Shown here: in pieces, positions 35,379-43,261 of the stretch
How positions within the stretch are numbered: the first letter of the stretch is position 1
Layout: every line of letters begins with the position of its first letter
Origin: Sapientia aquatica
GTDB taxonomy: Bacteria; Pseudomonadota; Gammaproteobacteria; Burkholderiales; Burkholderiaceae_D
Length of the DNA: 64,000 bases
Reading direction: 5' to 3'
Assembly: GCF_004358105.1 (NCBI RefSeq)
Contig: NZ_SMYL01000005.1
Coordinates: 62,001 to 126,000, forward strand
Notes under the pieces: model-generated
The model's input: only the letters and a program-made list of their open reading frames with translations
Told to the model about the DNA's origin: nothing
Database searches by the model: none
Made by a program: the position numbers and the translations under genes

Positions 35379-37643
35379 ATGGCAATAACAAGACGACGTT
35401 TTTTATTGGGCGGACTAGGAGTCACCGGCGCATTGGTGCTTGGCTGGGGTGTTTCACCCATGCGCCAACGCTTGGAACCGACAGCTCCCTTAGTCACCCC
35501 GCAAGGCACAGTCGCGCTCAATGGCTGGCTTGCGATTGCGCCCGATAGCCGCGTCACCTTGTTTTTGCATAAAAGCGAAATGGGGCAGGGTATTTCGACT
35601 GCCTTGCCAATGCTAATCGCCGAAGAATTAGATGTACCGCTATCCTCAGTCGATATTGTTCCCGCTGGCATCGACAAAATCTATGGCAACGTTGCGATGT
35701 TAGTCGATGGATTACCTTTTCATCCCGATGATCAAGGCGCGTTGAAACATGGTGTTCAATGGACGACCGGTAAATTTGCGCGTGAATTAGGGATTCAAGT
35801 CACGGGCGGTTCTTCCAGCATTAAAGATTCGTGGCTCGTTCTGCGCCAAGCGGGCGCGTCCGCTCGCGCAATGTTGATCGCTGCCGCGGCCCAGCAGTGG
35901 AAAGTGCCAGCAGGCGAATGCACCACCAAAGGTGGAATCGTCTCTCACCCTGACGGCAAACAAGCCAGCTATGGCGAATTGGCTGCGTTGGCAGTGCACA
36001 GCAATCCAGGTCAAATCAAGTTAAAAGACCCGAAGCAATTTACCCTAATCGGCAAAGATCAGCCGCGTCGCGATAGCGCGGACAAAGTCAATGGGCATGC
36101 GCAATTCGGCATTGATGTGCGCGTGCCAGAGATGTTGTATGCCACGGTAATCATGGCGCCAAGCTTGGGCGGCAAAGTCGCTAGCATGAATGATGCACAG
36201 GTCGCGCAATTGCCAGGCGTGGTCAAAGTACATACCTTGAATGATCTCAATTCCAAGGTCACTAGCGTCGCTGGCGTTGTCGTGATTGCTAAAACCTACT
36301 GGCAAGCGCGCTCGGCATCGGCTGCTTTGAACATCAATTGGAGCGGCGGTGAAGTAACCCAGCAGCAATTGTCGAGCGCGAGTGTGATGAAAGAATTACG
36401 TCAAAAGCTCGATACCGAATCTGGTTTTACCTACTACAAAACCGGCTCGGTACAAGCCGCTCGTGCCAACGAAACGGCAATCCATGCCGAATACACCGCG
36501 CCTTATTTAGCCCACGCCACTATGGAGCCGATGAACTGCACCGCGCAAGTCAAAAACGGCAAAGTTAGCTTGTGGGTTGGCACCCAAAACCCGAGTTTTG
36601 CTTTGAAAGTGGCTTCCAAAGTCGCCGGTGTCAATGAAGATCAAATCGAGTTGCACCACGCGTTTTTAGGTGGTGGATTTGGTCGTCGTTTAGAAGTCGA
36701 TATGATCGCGCAAGCGGTGGCGGTGGCGATGCAAACCAACGGGCAAGCAGTGCAATTAATCTGGAGCCGCGAACAAGATATGTCGCATGATTTCTATCGT
36801 CCTGCGGCAGTCGCGCGCTTTTCCGCTAATCTGAATTCAGCCGGTCAAGTCACGAGTTACGAGAACCGCTCTGCCAGCGGATCGGTCACGCAACAAGTGC
36901 TGCAACGCTATTTCGGATTAATCCCAGCGGGGCCGGATAAGACCACTGCCGAGGGCGAGTTTGACATGCCCTACGAATTCACGAACCAAAAAATCGCTTC
37001 GGTGATTGTGCCCTCGGCGGTTCCTATCGGTTATTGGCGCTCAGTTGGTCACTCGCACAATGCGTTTTTTAAAGAGAGTTTTATTGACGAATTGGCGCAT
37101 GCGGCCAAACAATCGCCGATTCAATTCCGACGCGATTTACTAAAGCAGCATCCGCGTCATTTAACGGTCTTGAATGCAGCAGTGGCTTTGGCGGAGAAGG
37201 CCGGCCCACTGCCACAAGGCCACGCGCATGGCGTCGCCTTGCATCAATCTTTTGGAACAATCGTGGCGCAAGTGGCCGAAGTATCGGTGCAGGACAAAGA
37301 AATTACCGTGCACAACGTCTATTGCGCGTTGGATTGCGGCATTGTGGTCAATCCAAATGTGGTGCGTCAGCAGATTGAATCGGCGGTGCTGTTTGGTTTA
37401 TCGGCTGCGCTGTTTGGCGAGATTAGTTTTAAAGACGGCAAGGTCGAGCAAAGTAATTTCCACGATTACCAAGTCGTGCGCATGAACCAAGCGCCGCAGG
37501 TGCAGGTTGACATTATTGCGAGCGCTGAACATCCAGAAGGCATGGGCGAACCCGGCACGCCGCCGATTGCACCGGCCGTTTCCAATGCATTGTTTGCATT
37601 GACCGGTCAACGCTTGCGCAGTTTGCCGTTGCGCTTGAGTTAG
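35379..37643 (+). CDS. Molybdopterin-binding hydroxylase large subunit (isoquinoline 1-oxidoreductase beta type)
   Basis: 754 aa of the xanthine-dehydrogenase family, IorB-like. The N-terminus MAITRRRFLLGGLGVTGALVL is a Tat signal, implying export of a folded molybdenum-cofactor protein. Moco-binding segments include MGQGISTALPMLIAEELDV, HAFLGGGFGRRLEVD, YWRSVGHSHNAFFKESFIDELA and the catalytic region MGEPGTPPIAPAVSNALF. IorB works with a small 2Fe-2S subunit (IorA), but none is adjacent. AAGGGACAA precedes the ATG. Substrate (N-heterocycle or aldehyde) is unknown. Confidence 0.88.
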   Translation: MAITRRRFLLGGLGVTGALVLGWGVSPMRQRLEPTAPLVTPQGTVALNGWLAIAPDSRVTLFLHKSEMGQGISTALPMLIAEELDVPLSSVDIVPAGIDKIYGNVAMLVDGLPFHPDDQGALKHGVQWTTGKFARELGIQVTGGSSSIKDSWLVLRQAGASARAMLIAAAAQQWKVPAGECTTKGGIVSHPDGKQASYGELAALAVHSNPGQIKLKDPKQFTLIGKDQPRRDSADKVNGHAQFGIDVRVPEMLYATVIMAPSLGGKVASMNDAQVAQLPGVVKVHTLNDLNSKVTSVAGVVVIAKTYWQARSASAALNINWSGGEVTQQQLSSASVMKELRQKLDTESGFTYYKTGSVQAARANETAIHAEYTAPYLAHATMEPMNCTAQVKNGKVSLWVGTQNPSFALKVASKVAGVNEDQIELHHAFLGGGFGRRLEVDMIAQAVAVAMQTNGQAVQLIWSREQDMSHDFYRPAAVARFSANLNSAGQVTSYENRSASGSVTQQVLQRYFGLIPAGPDKTTAEGEFDMPYEFTNQKIASVIVPSAVPIGYWRSVGHSHNAFFKESFIDELAHAAKQSPIQFRRDLLKQHPRHLTVLNAAVALAEKAGPLPQGHAHGVALHQSFGTIVAQVAEVSVQDKEITVHNVYCALDCGIVVNPNVVRQQIESAVLFGLSAALFGEISFKDGKVEQSNFHDYQVVRMNQAPQVQVDIIASAEHPEGMGEPGTPPIAPAVSNALFALTGQRLRSLPLRLS

Positions 37644-37679
37644 GCTGAATCGAGTTGAGTGGAATGGAATGATGTTGAG

Positions 37680-37716
37680 TTAAATTGGCTTTAAGACGGA
37701 TTTAAAGCCAATTTAA
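37680..37716. terminator. Bidirectional terminator overlapping the thioredoxin stop codon
   Basis: Perfect 15-bp stem TTAAATTGGCTTTAA (37680-37694)/TTAAAGCCAATTTAA (37702-37716) with a 7-nt loop. It sits between two convergent genes, and its right arm contains the minus-strand TAA stop at 37713-37715. It lacks a long T-run but is strongly base-paired. Confidence 0.65.
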
Positions 37717-38144
37717 AACAGCGTGTGCTGCGCCATGCGGGCACGCAAATTGGCTTCTACTTGCCAAGCGCGCTGTTGTTCACCCGAGTTGGCGTATTGG
37801 CGCAATTCGTCTAGCTGCTGAGTTTGCTGGGATTGCAAGATGCGGTGCAATTGGGCGGTTTCTGGTTGCATCGTACCGAAAAAAGTGACGACGTCTTCTT
37901 GCTGAATTAACACGGTCGGGAAGTTGTCGATCTCAAAATCACCCACCAAAGCCGCTTGGTCTTCCACATCAATCCACAAAAACAGCGCTTCGGGATGCAG
38001 ATGTGCTAATTCCTCAAACTTGGGTCGGTAGATTTTGCACACGTCGCACCACTCGGCACAAAGACACGCAACAATCGTGCGGTATTGTGTAGTTTGGTGG
38101 TGAATTTCTGCGACGGCAGTCTGGTTCAGGTCAAAATTTGGCAT
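37713..38144 (-). CDS. Thioredoxin-like protein
   Basis: 143 aa cytosolic protein with a thioredoxin fold: ACLCAEWCDVCKIYRPKFEEL carries the redox pair in WCDVC in place of WCGPC, and DNFPTVLIQQEDVV holds the cis-proline. The C-terminal 40 residues are an extra polar helix. Burkholderiales commonly keep this atypical thioredoxin beside tsaB. Oxidoreductase activity is likely; partner unknown. Divergent from tsaB by 42 nt. Confidence 0.85.
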   Translation of the reverse strand: MPNFDLNQTAVAEIHHQTTQYRTIVACLCAEWCDVCKIYRPKFEELAHLHPEALFLWIDVEDQAALVGDFEIDNFPTVLIQQEDVVTFFGTMQPETAQLHRILQSQQTQQLDELRQYANSGEQQRAWQVEANLRARMAQHTLF

Positions 38145-38153
38145 TCGCGAATT

Positions 38154-38180
38154 TTACTCCGCTTGTTGCTAAGGTAAAAT
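38154..38180 (+). promoter_or_regulatory. Promoter for tsaB
   Basis: TTTACT near 38154-38158 and TAAAAT at 38175-38180 with about 16-nt spacing form a sigma-70-like promoter. Its expected start point, 6-7 nt on, falls at or next to the tsaB ATG at 38187, so a leaderless or very short-leader mRNA is implied. Confidence 0.45.
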
Positions 38181-38186
38181 ACCTAC

Positions 38187-38927
38187 ATGTTAAAAAACTC
38201 CCCCTCTACGCACATTATTCTTGCCATTGAAACATCTTCTGAGCAAGCTTCGGTCGCGCTTTTAATAAATCAACAACTGATTCAGCGTGTCGCATCCGGT
38301 GTCACTACCCATTCCCAATCAATTTTGCCGATGTTGCAAGAAATGTTGCAGGAAGCAGGGATTGCTTTGTCGGATTGTTCTGCCATTGCTTTTGGCTCAG
38401 GTCCAGGCTCATTTACCGGCGTGCGCACCGCGTGCGGCGTGGTGCAAGGTTTGGCGTTCGGCGCAAATTTGCCGGTGATCCCGATGGTGACTTTGCTGGC
38501 CTTAGCTCAAAGCTGCCGTGAATGTTCAGAGGCAAACAATGTACTTTGTGCGCTGGATGCGCGCATGGGTGAAGTCTATTGGGCGCAATATCGGTTTGAC
38601 AGCGTGCTGCAAACATGGCGCACGGTGATTGAGCCAACCCTGTCCGCTCCCGCGTTGGTGGTGCCAGAAATGACGGCCGGCTTGCAATTGATCGGTAATG
38701 GTTTCGCGGCCTATGCGGACCAATTCACGTTGCCCAACGAGTTAATCAATGCGGCGGTAAATACCGTTCCGCAAGCGCAAGCGATTGCCAGATTAGCGTT
38801 GGTCGAATTGCTGGCTGGTCGCACGTTTAACCCAGATCAGGCGCAGCCTTTGTACTTGCGGAATAAGATTGCCTTAACAATTGCTGAACGCGCCGAGCAA
38901 AGCGCTCAGCCAGCCGCCTCTAAATAA
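38187..38927 (+). CDS. tsaB: tRNA threonylcarbamoyladenosine biosynthesis protein TsaB
   Basis: 246 aa ASKHA-fold protein; partner of TsaD and TsaE in making t6A37 on ANN-decoding tRNAs. N-terminal ILAIETSSEQASVALL, then THSQSILPMLQEML and IAFGSGPGSFTGVRTACGVVQGLA are diagnostic. Starts at ATG 38187 with no ordinary Shine-Dalgarno (AAGGT is 11 nt away). It is followed 5 nt later by rimI, as in many proteobacteria. Confidence 0.94.
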   Translation: MLKNSPSTHIILAIETSSEQASVALLINQQLIQRVASGVTTHSQSILPMLQEMLQEAGIALSDCSAIAFGSGPGSFTGVRTACGVVQGLAFGANLPVIPMVTLLALAQSCRECSEANNVLCALDARMGEVYWAQYRFDSVLQTWRTVIEPTLSAPALVVPEMTAGLQLIGNGFAAYADQFTLPNELINAAVNTVPQAQAIARLALVELLAGRTFNPDQAQPLYLRNKIALTIAERAEQSAQPAASK

Positions 38928-38932
38928 ACAGT

Positions 38933-39412
38933 ATGAAAATCGACTTAGCCAGCCTGTCACTATTGCCGATGCAGCCTGCGGACGTGGATGAGGTTGTGGC
39001 AATCGAACAAGCGGTCTATTCGCATCCTTGGAGTCGCGGTAATTTTGTCGATTCCTTAAAGCTTGGCTACGATGCTTGGCAAGTGCGCAACCCCGAGGGT
39101 GTTTTGCTCGGTTATTTTGTGCAAATGCCGGTGGTTGATGAAACGCACTTGCTAACGATTGCCGTGTTGGCGCAAGCGCAAAAACAAGGGATTGCGCGAT
39201 TGCTGCTGAATCATTTGCTTGAGCGCGCGCGTGCAATGGGAATGGATTCGATCTTGCTGGAAGTGCGCGTATCGAATCAGCGTGCGATTTCAGTGTACGA
39301 GGCGTTTGGTTTCGCCTTGGTTGGGCGGCGCAAAGCTTATTATCAAGTTTCGCCCACTGAGCGTGAAGATGCGTTGATGTTGCGGTATATTTTGGATCGT
39401 TCGGCTGCGTGA
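38933..39412 (+). CDS. rimI: Ribosomal protein bS18 alanine N-acetyltransferase
   Basis: 159 aa GNAT acetyltransferase. Features: VVAIEQAVYSHPWSRGNFVDSL near the start, LLTIAVLAQAQKQGIARLLLNHLLERA as the acetyl-CoA pyrophosphate loop (Q/R-x-x-G-x-A/G), LLEVRVSNQRAISVYEAFGF and GRRKAYY at the C-terminus. RimI acetylates the N-terminus of ribosomal protein S18. It follows tsaB by 5 nt. Confidence 0.92.
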   Translation: MKIDLASLSLLPMQPADVDEVVAIEQAVYSHPWSRGNFVDSLKLGYDAWQVRNPEGVLLGYFVQMPVVDETHLLTIAVLAQAQKQGIARLLLNHLLERARAMGMDSILLEVRVSNQRAISVYEAFGFALVGRRKAYYQVSPTEREDALMLRYILDRSAA

Positions 39413-39465
39413 TTTTTGACCAATTTTAGACTAGTCAAAAATAATAAATTCATACTAAAGGCATT

Positions 39466-40029
39466 ATGTTTTTAACCAAATTAAATGAGATGTCGATTGG
39501 CCCGCTGTGGAAGTTGCGTCAGCCGGTGGCCGACGTGAATGATATTGCGGCGGATTCCGCTCAGATTACACAGCCCACGCCGAATTCAGGCGCGTGTGCG
39601 ATTTGCAATCAAGCGTGGCTGCAACTCGACAATCCGAATGCGACGGTATTGGCGGTCGTAGCTGCGCCAATGACAGACCAAACACAACGGCGTCTACTAG
39701 AAAATTGTCTGCATGCTGCCGGTTTAGACCAACATTATTCGCTGCTCTCGTTGCACGGATTTTGTCATGAAAATAGCCAGCTCGGCTTGGATGCCTTATC
39801 CGCGCAAATCGCTAATCAAAATCCTGCGGTTGTACTCGTTTTTGGTAGCGCTGCCGCAAAATTAATTCAGCCTGAATTCGCCCAACTGCCTAGTCAACTG
39901 CATCCTTATGGCAATTGCACAATAATCGTCACCCACGATCCGGCGGAGATGCTAGGAACGCCCAAGCTGAAAGCGCGCGTTTGGGCTGATCTTTGTTTGC
40001 TCAAACAAGCATTGGCGACTTCTCATTAA
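39466..40029 (+). CDS. Degenerate uracil-DNA glycosylase-like protein
   Basis: 187 aa. The C-terminal part fits the UDG fold (NPAVVLVFGSAAAKLIQPE, then IIVTHDPAEMLGTPKLKARVWADLCLL, the place of the HPA motif), but the family 4 N-terminal GEAPG motif is replaced by VVAAPMTDQTQRR and the four Fe-S cysteines are not all present; only CAIC and isolated Cys remain. In Burkholderiales the gene after tsaB-rimI often encodes a family 4 UDG. I infer an inactive or repurposed descendant. It overlaps the next start by one base (TAATG). Confidence 0.65.
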   Translation: MFLTKLNEMSIGPLWKLRQPVADVNDIAADSAQITQPTPNSGACAICNQAWLQLDNPNATVLAVVAAPMTDQTQRRLLENCLHAAGLDQHYSLLSLHGFCHENSQLGLDALSAQIANQNPAVVLVFGSAAAKLIQPEFAQLPSQLHPYGNCTIIVTHDPAEMLGTPKLKARVWADLCLLKQALATSH

Positions 40030-40973
40030 TGATCTCTGACCCGGCCAGCGCGACAGCGAATACCGAGAGCCTGAACTATCAGGCGCAATTCCAACAGCGC
40101 TGGCCGCGATTAACTCAAGCTCATGTGCGCAGTTTGGCCTGGCTGTTGGATGCACCGGGTTTGCTCAATGTCGATCACGCCCGGTGGAATGAGCAAGTTG
40201 CACAGTTACCATCGCTAACTCCGCAAGTCGAGGATTGGTTGCAGACCTTGGATAACGCACCCGAGCCGTTGATCGAATTCTTGGCCTTACATCCGCATAC
40301 CCGCTTAGGACATTACGCCGAAAACTTGCTGGCGTTTTACTTCAAATGGCGTAATCAATTACATGCCCACAGCTTGCAAGTTCGCTCAACGACCACCATT
40401 GGTGAGTTCGATTTTTTGCTAACGATGCCAAACGGCTTGGAACATTGGGAATTTGCTTGTAAGTTTTATTTATTGGTAAAGCCAGAAGGCGCCTTATCCA
40501 ACTATGTGGGGCCGAATCTAATGGATAATTTTGACGAAAAATCGCGCAAAATTATGCAAGCGCAATTGGCGTTGGGACAGCATGCAGCGGCGCAATCGTA
40601 CTTGACCGAGCCGCTCACGGCAGCTAAAGCGCTAATTAAAGGTTGGTTGTTTTATCCTGCAAATTCAACTCCGGCCTTACCCGAAATCACGCCACAGCAT
40701 TGCCGTGGTTTGTGGTGCCGTGTTTCTGAATTGACGCGCTTTGGTTCGCTTAATTTTTCTGAATTGGCGCGCTTGGAATGGTTGGCACCGGCCCGAGTTA
40801 AGTCGACTCAGCTTATTACTGGGGCAGAATTACAAACTAAATTGCAGCAGCAGTTTGCGCTCGATTTTAGGCCGGTATTGGTGGCGCAGGTGGAGCGAGT
40901 AGATACAGAATCCGATGCCTTTATCGAAGTGCAACGTGTCTTTGTGGTGCCGGACAATTGGAATGAAGATTGA
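40029..40973 (+). CDS. DUF1853 family protein
   Basis: 314 aa from ATG 40029, which shares its A with the preceding TAA stop; an upstream in-frame TTG at 39993 lies inside the previous gene and is not needed. The conserved portion includes RLGHYAENLLAFYFKWR, IGEFDFLL, LEHWEFACKFYLLV and YVGPNLMDNFDEK. The GEFDF and LEHWEFACKFY segments resemble the acidic/lysine centre of PD-(D/E)xK nucleases, so a nuclease-like fold is possible, but this is inference. Function unknown. Confidence 0.85.
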   Translation: MISDPASATANTESLNYQAQFQQRWPRLTQAHVRSLAWLLDAPGLLNVDHARWNEQVAQLPSLTPQVEDWLQTLDNAPEPLIEFLALHPHTRLGHYAENLLAFYFKWRNQLHAHSLQVRSTTTIGEFDFLLTMPNGLEHWEFACKFYLLVKPEGALSNYVGPNLMDNFDEKSRKIMQAQLALGQHAAAQSYLTEPLTAAKALIKGWLFYPANSTPALPEITPQHCRGLWCRVSELTRFGSLNFSELARLEWLAPARVKSTQLITGAELQTKLQQQFALDFRPVLVAQVERVDTESDAFIEVQRVFVVPDNWNED

Positions 40974-40979
40974 TCTGGA

Positions 40980-41693
40980 TTACTTAGAAATTTCGTCGCA
41001 AATTTGGACTAATTTTTCTGGTGTATCTTTATTTTCAATGGCGAAAATAACCCGCTGACGTTGGATCGTTTCAAACTCCGCTGGCAAGGTCATTAGTTTT
41101 TCCATCTCGGCAAAGAATACTTCGCAACTCGCTGGCAATGGATATTTTTCGCGCAAGTGCGTGTCTTTTAAATTGACGTGCATGACCTTAGTTCCCACCT
41201 CACAGCGCTGTATCAGTTTGGGTGGATCAATCTCATCTAACACCAACATCTCTAAAATGGCTTCATCCATTTTGCGCTGGACGCCATTGTTTTTATCGGT
41301 TTTAATGGCAACTCGATCTTCAAAACTTTTCCTCAATAACGGAATGAATTCCACACATTGTTGGGGGAAATTGTAGGCGCTGGTGTAGGACAGATTTTTT
41401 CGTACTTTAGTGGCGCAAAACTGTTCCTTGTCGTCCGCGTCACTGACCGCTTGTTTAAACGTGGTGGTGACAGAATTGAGCGCGCTATCGTTATCCAAGT
41501 TGTTTAATTCGGGCGAGGCGGCTTTATTTTTTTGCAGATATTCTGGGCTGGTGATGATGCGTAACGCAACCTTGCATTCAGGCGGGAATTGTTCGTCGTA
41601 TTCAGCCGCGCTAGCGATCTGATTGAAATTAAGTGACAAAATTAACGACGCAGACAGGAACAAGAATGCAAAACGCAAAAAGGTGTGGCGCAT
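40980..41693 (-). CDS. Exported hypothetical protein
   Basis: 237 aa with a Sec signal peptide (MRHTFLRFAFLFLSASLILS, cleavage near ASAAE at about residue 30). The mature part is helical and contains five cysteines (PPECKV, EQFCATK, PQQCVEF, IQRCEVG, PASCEVF, and one near the end in VQICDE), well spaced for disulfides in the periplasm. It has no known motif. It follows lplT by 34 nt on the same strand and may be cotranscribed. I do not recognise the family. Confidence 0.7.
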   Translation of the reverse strand: MRHTFLRFAFLFLSASLILSLNFNQIASAAEYDEQFPPECKVALRIITSPEYLQKNKAASPELNNLDNDSALNSVTTTFKQAVSDADDKEQFCATKVRKNLSYTSAYNFPQQCVEFIPLLRKSFEDRVAIKTDKNNGVQRKMDEAILEMLVLDEIDPPKLIQRCEVGTKVMHVNLKDTHLREKYPLPASCEVFFAEMEKLMTLPAEFETIQRQRVIFAIENKDTPEKLVQICDEISK

Positions 41694-41727
41694 GATTTAG
41701 GCTTGTAGGTAATTGGTCTTGAGCAGC

Positions 41728-42993
41728 TTAATCACAGCCGTGTTTGTGCTCGCCGATCAAGGAGAGCGAATCATGTTCGCGCTGATTGGCCCAATGCCGA
41801 GTCATGACAAACAAGGTCGTCGTCGAAACGAACAAGCCAAATAGAACGATGATGATGTTGATGTGTAAATCGAGTTTTACCATCAAGGTATAAATCCCCA
41901 TCATGATTAAAATCGAGACATTCTCATTAAAGTTTTGTACCGAAATCGAATGACCAGCACTCATTAACACATGACCGCGATGCTGCAACAAGGCATTCAT
42001 CGGCACGACAAAAATTCCAGCCAAGGCGCCGATCAACACCAGCAGTGGATAAGCAATCCAGACCGAATTTACCATCGTCATTGACATCACCACCACGCCC
42101 ATGGCAACGCCATAAGGCATAACGCTCAGTGATTTTTTGAGCGGAATATAACGACCCGCAGCATAAGCGCCGAGCGCAATGCCAAGTGCCGAAATAGCGG
42201 GAATAGAAGCCGCTTTATCCAACGGCAAATGCAGCGAAACAGTGGCCCAGTGGATTACCAAAAATTGCAATACCGCGCCGGCGCCCCAAAACAATGTTGT
42301 GATGCCTAGCGTGATTTGGCCTAGTTTGTCGCTCCAGAGCGCAGTGCAGCAGTGGGTGAAATCGCTGATTAATTTGATTGGATTGGTCGCTTGTTTTTTG
42401 TAGCGCGCGCCAGTGTCGGGGATGAATAAGTTAAACAATAAAGCGACGATGTAAATCATCATAATGATGGTCAGCGCGGCTTCTAGCGGGCTGCGATCAA
42501 AGTAGTTGATGATGGGCAGATTGAGTAAGCGGGTCGCAACCAGCGGGTTGATTAATACGCCACCCAAACCGGTTCCTAAAATAATGGATGCGACAGTTAA
42601 GCCTTCGACCCAACCATTGGCTGCGACTAATTTTTCAGGTGGGAGTAATTCGGTCAAGATGCCGTATTTGGCGGGTGAATAAGCCGCTGCGCCGATACCT
42701 GCAACGCCATACGCGATTAATGGATGCACATCAAAAAACATCAAGCTGCAGCCGGATATTTTGATTAGATTGGTGATGAACATCACTCGGCCCTTCGGCA
42801 TCGAGTCAGAAAATGCGCCGACGAATGCGGCCAGCAGAACGTAGGACGCGACAAAAAAGAATTTGAGCATCGGGGTCATCCAGCCCGGAGCGTCAATTGT
42901 CTTTAATGCAAAGATGGCGGCGATGAGTAGGGTGCTATCAGCGAGCGAAGAGAAAAACTGCGCGCTCATGATGGTATAGAAACCACGCTTCAT
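41728..42993 (-). CDS. lplT: Lysophospholipid transporter LplT
   Basis: 421 aa major facilitator with about 12 membrane segments. LplT flips lysophosphatidylethanolamine inward for reacylation. N-terminal FYTIMSAQFFSSLADSTLLIAAIFAL and AAYSPAKYGILTELLPPEKLVAANGWVEGLT are characteristic. The acyltransferase partner Aas is not next to it in this window. Divergent from alr. Confidence 0.92.
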   Translation of the reverse strand: MKRGFYTIMSAQFFSSLADSTLLIAAIFALKTIDAPGWMTPMLKFFFVASYVLLAAFVGAFSDSMPKGRVMFITNLIKISGCSLMFFDVHPLIAYGVAGIGAAAYSPAKYGILTELLPPEKLVAANGWVEGLTVASIILGTGLGGVLINPLVATRLLNLPIINYFDRSPLEAALTIIMMIYIVALLFNLFIPDTGARYKKQATNPIKLISDFTHCCTALWSDKLGQITLGITTLFWGAGAVLQFLVIHWATVSLHLPLDKAASIPAISALGIALGAYAAGRYIPLKKSLSVMPYGVAMGVVVMSMTMVNSVWIAYPLLVLIGALAGIFVVPMNALLQHRGHVLMSAGHSISVQNFNENVSILIMMGIYTLMVKLDLHINIIIVLFGLFVSTTTLFVMTRHWANQREHDSLSLIGEHKHGCD

Positions 42994-43134
42994 ATTTTAA
43001 TAATCTCGATTCTGCGAATATTCGTCGGCTGCTTTTATACCATGAAAACCAGCTTAAAAATACAGAAAGCGCCCAAATGTCCGGTCACTGATTTCAAATT
43101 CCTAGCAAAGTAAATGTCAATTTATTATCTAAAT

Positions 43135-43154
43135 AAGCGCGAGAAGCGCTTTTT
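43135..43154 (+). repeat. Small hairpin with T-run between lplT and alr
   Basis: AAGCGC (43135-43140), GAGAA loop, GCGCTT (43146-43151), then TTT. It lies in the divergent 268-bp spacer where no plus-strand gene precedes it. Possibly a leader hairpin of alr; otherwise nothing is recognised in the spacer. Confidence 0.3.
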
Positions 43155-43261
43155 CTAGATTGAGCTGAAACGGTATGCGCAGGCGAATGTATAGCTCGGT
43201 TAAAATAGATGGCTACTTTTCATTATTTTGCTAACGCTGATCTGACTGATTTGACTTACCT

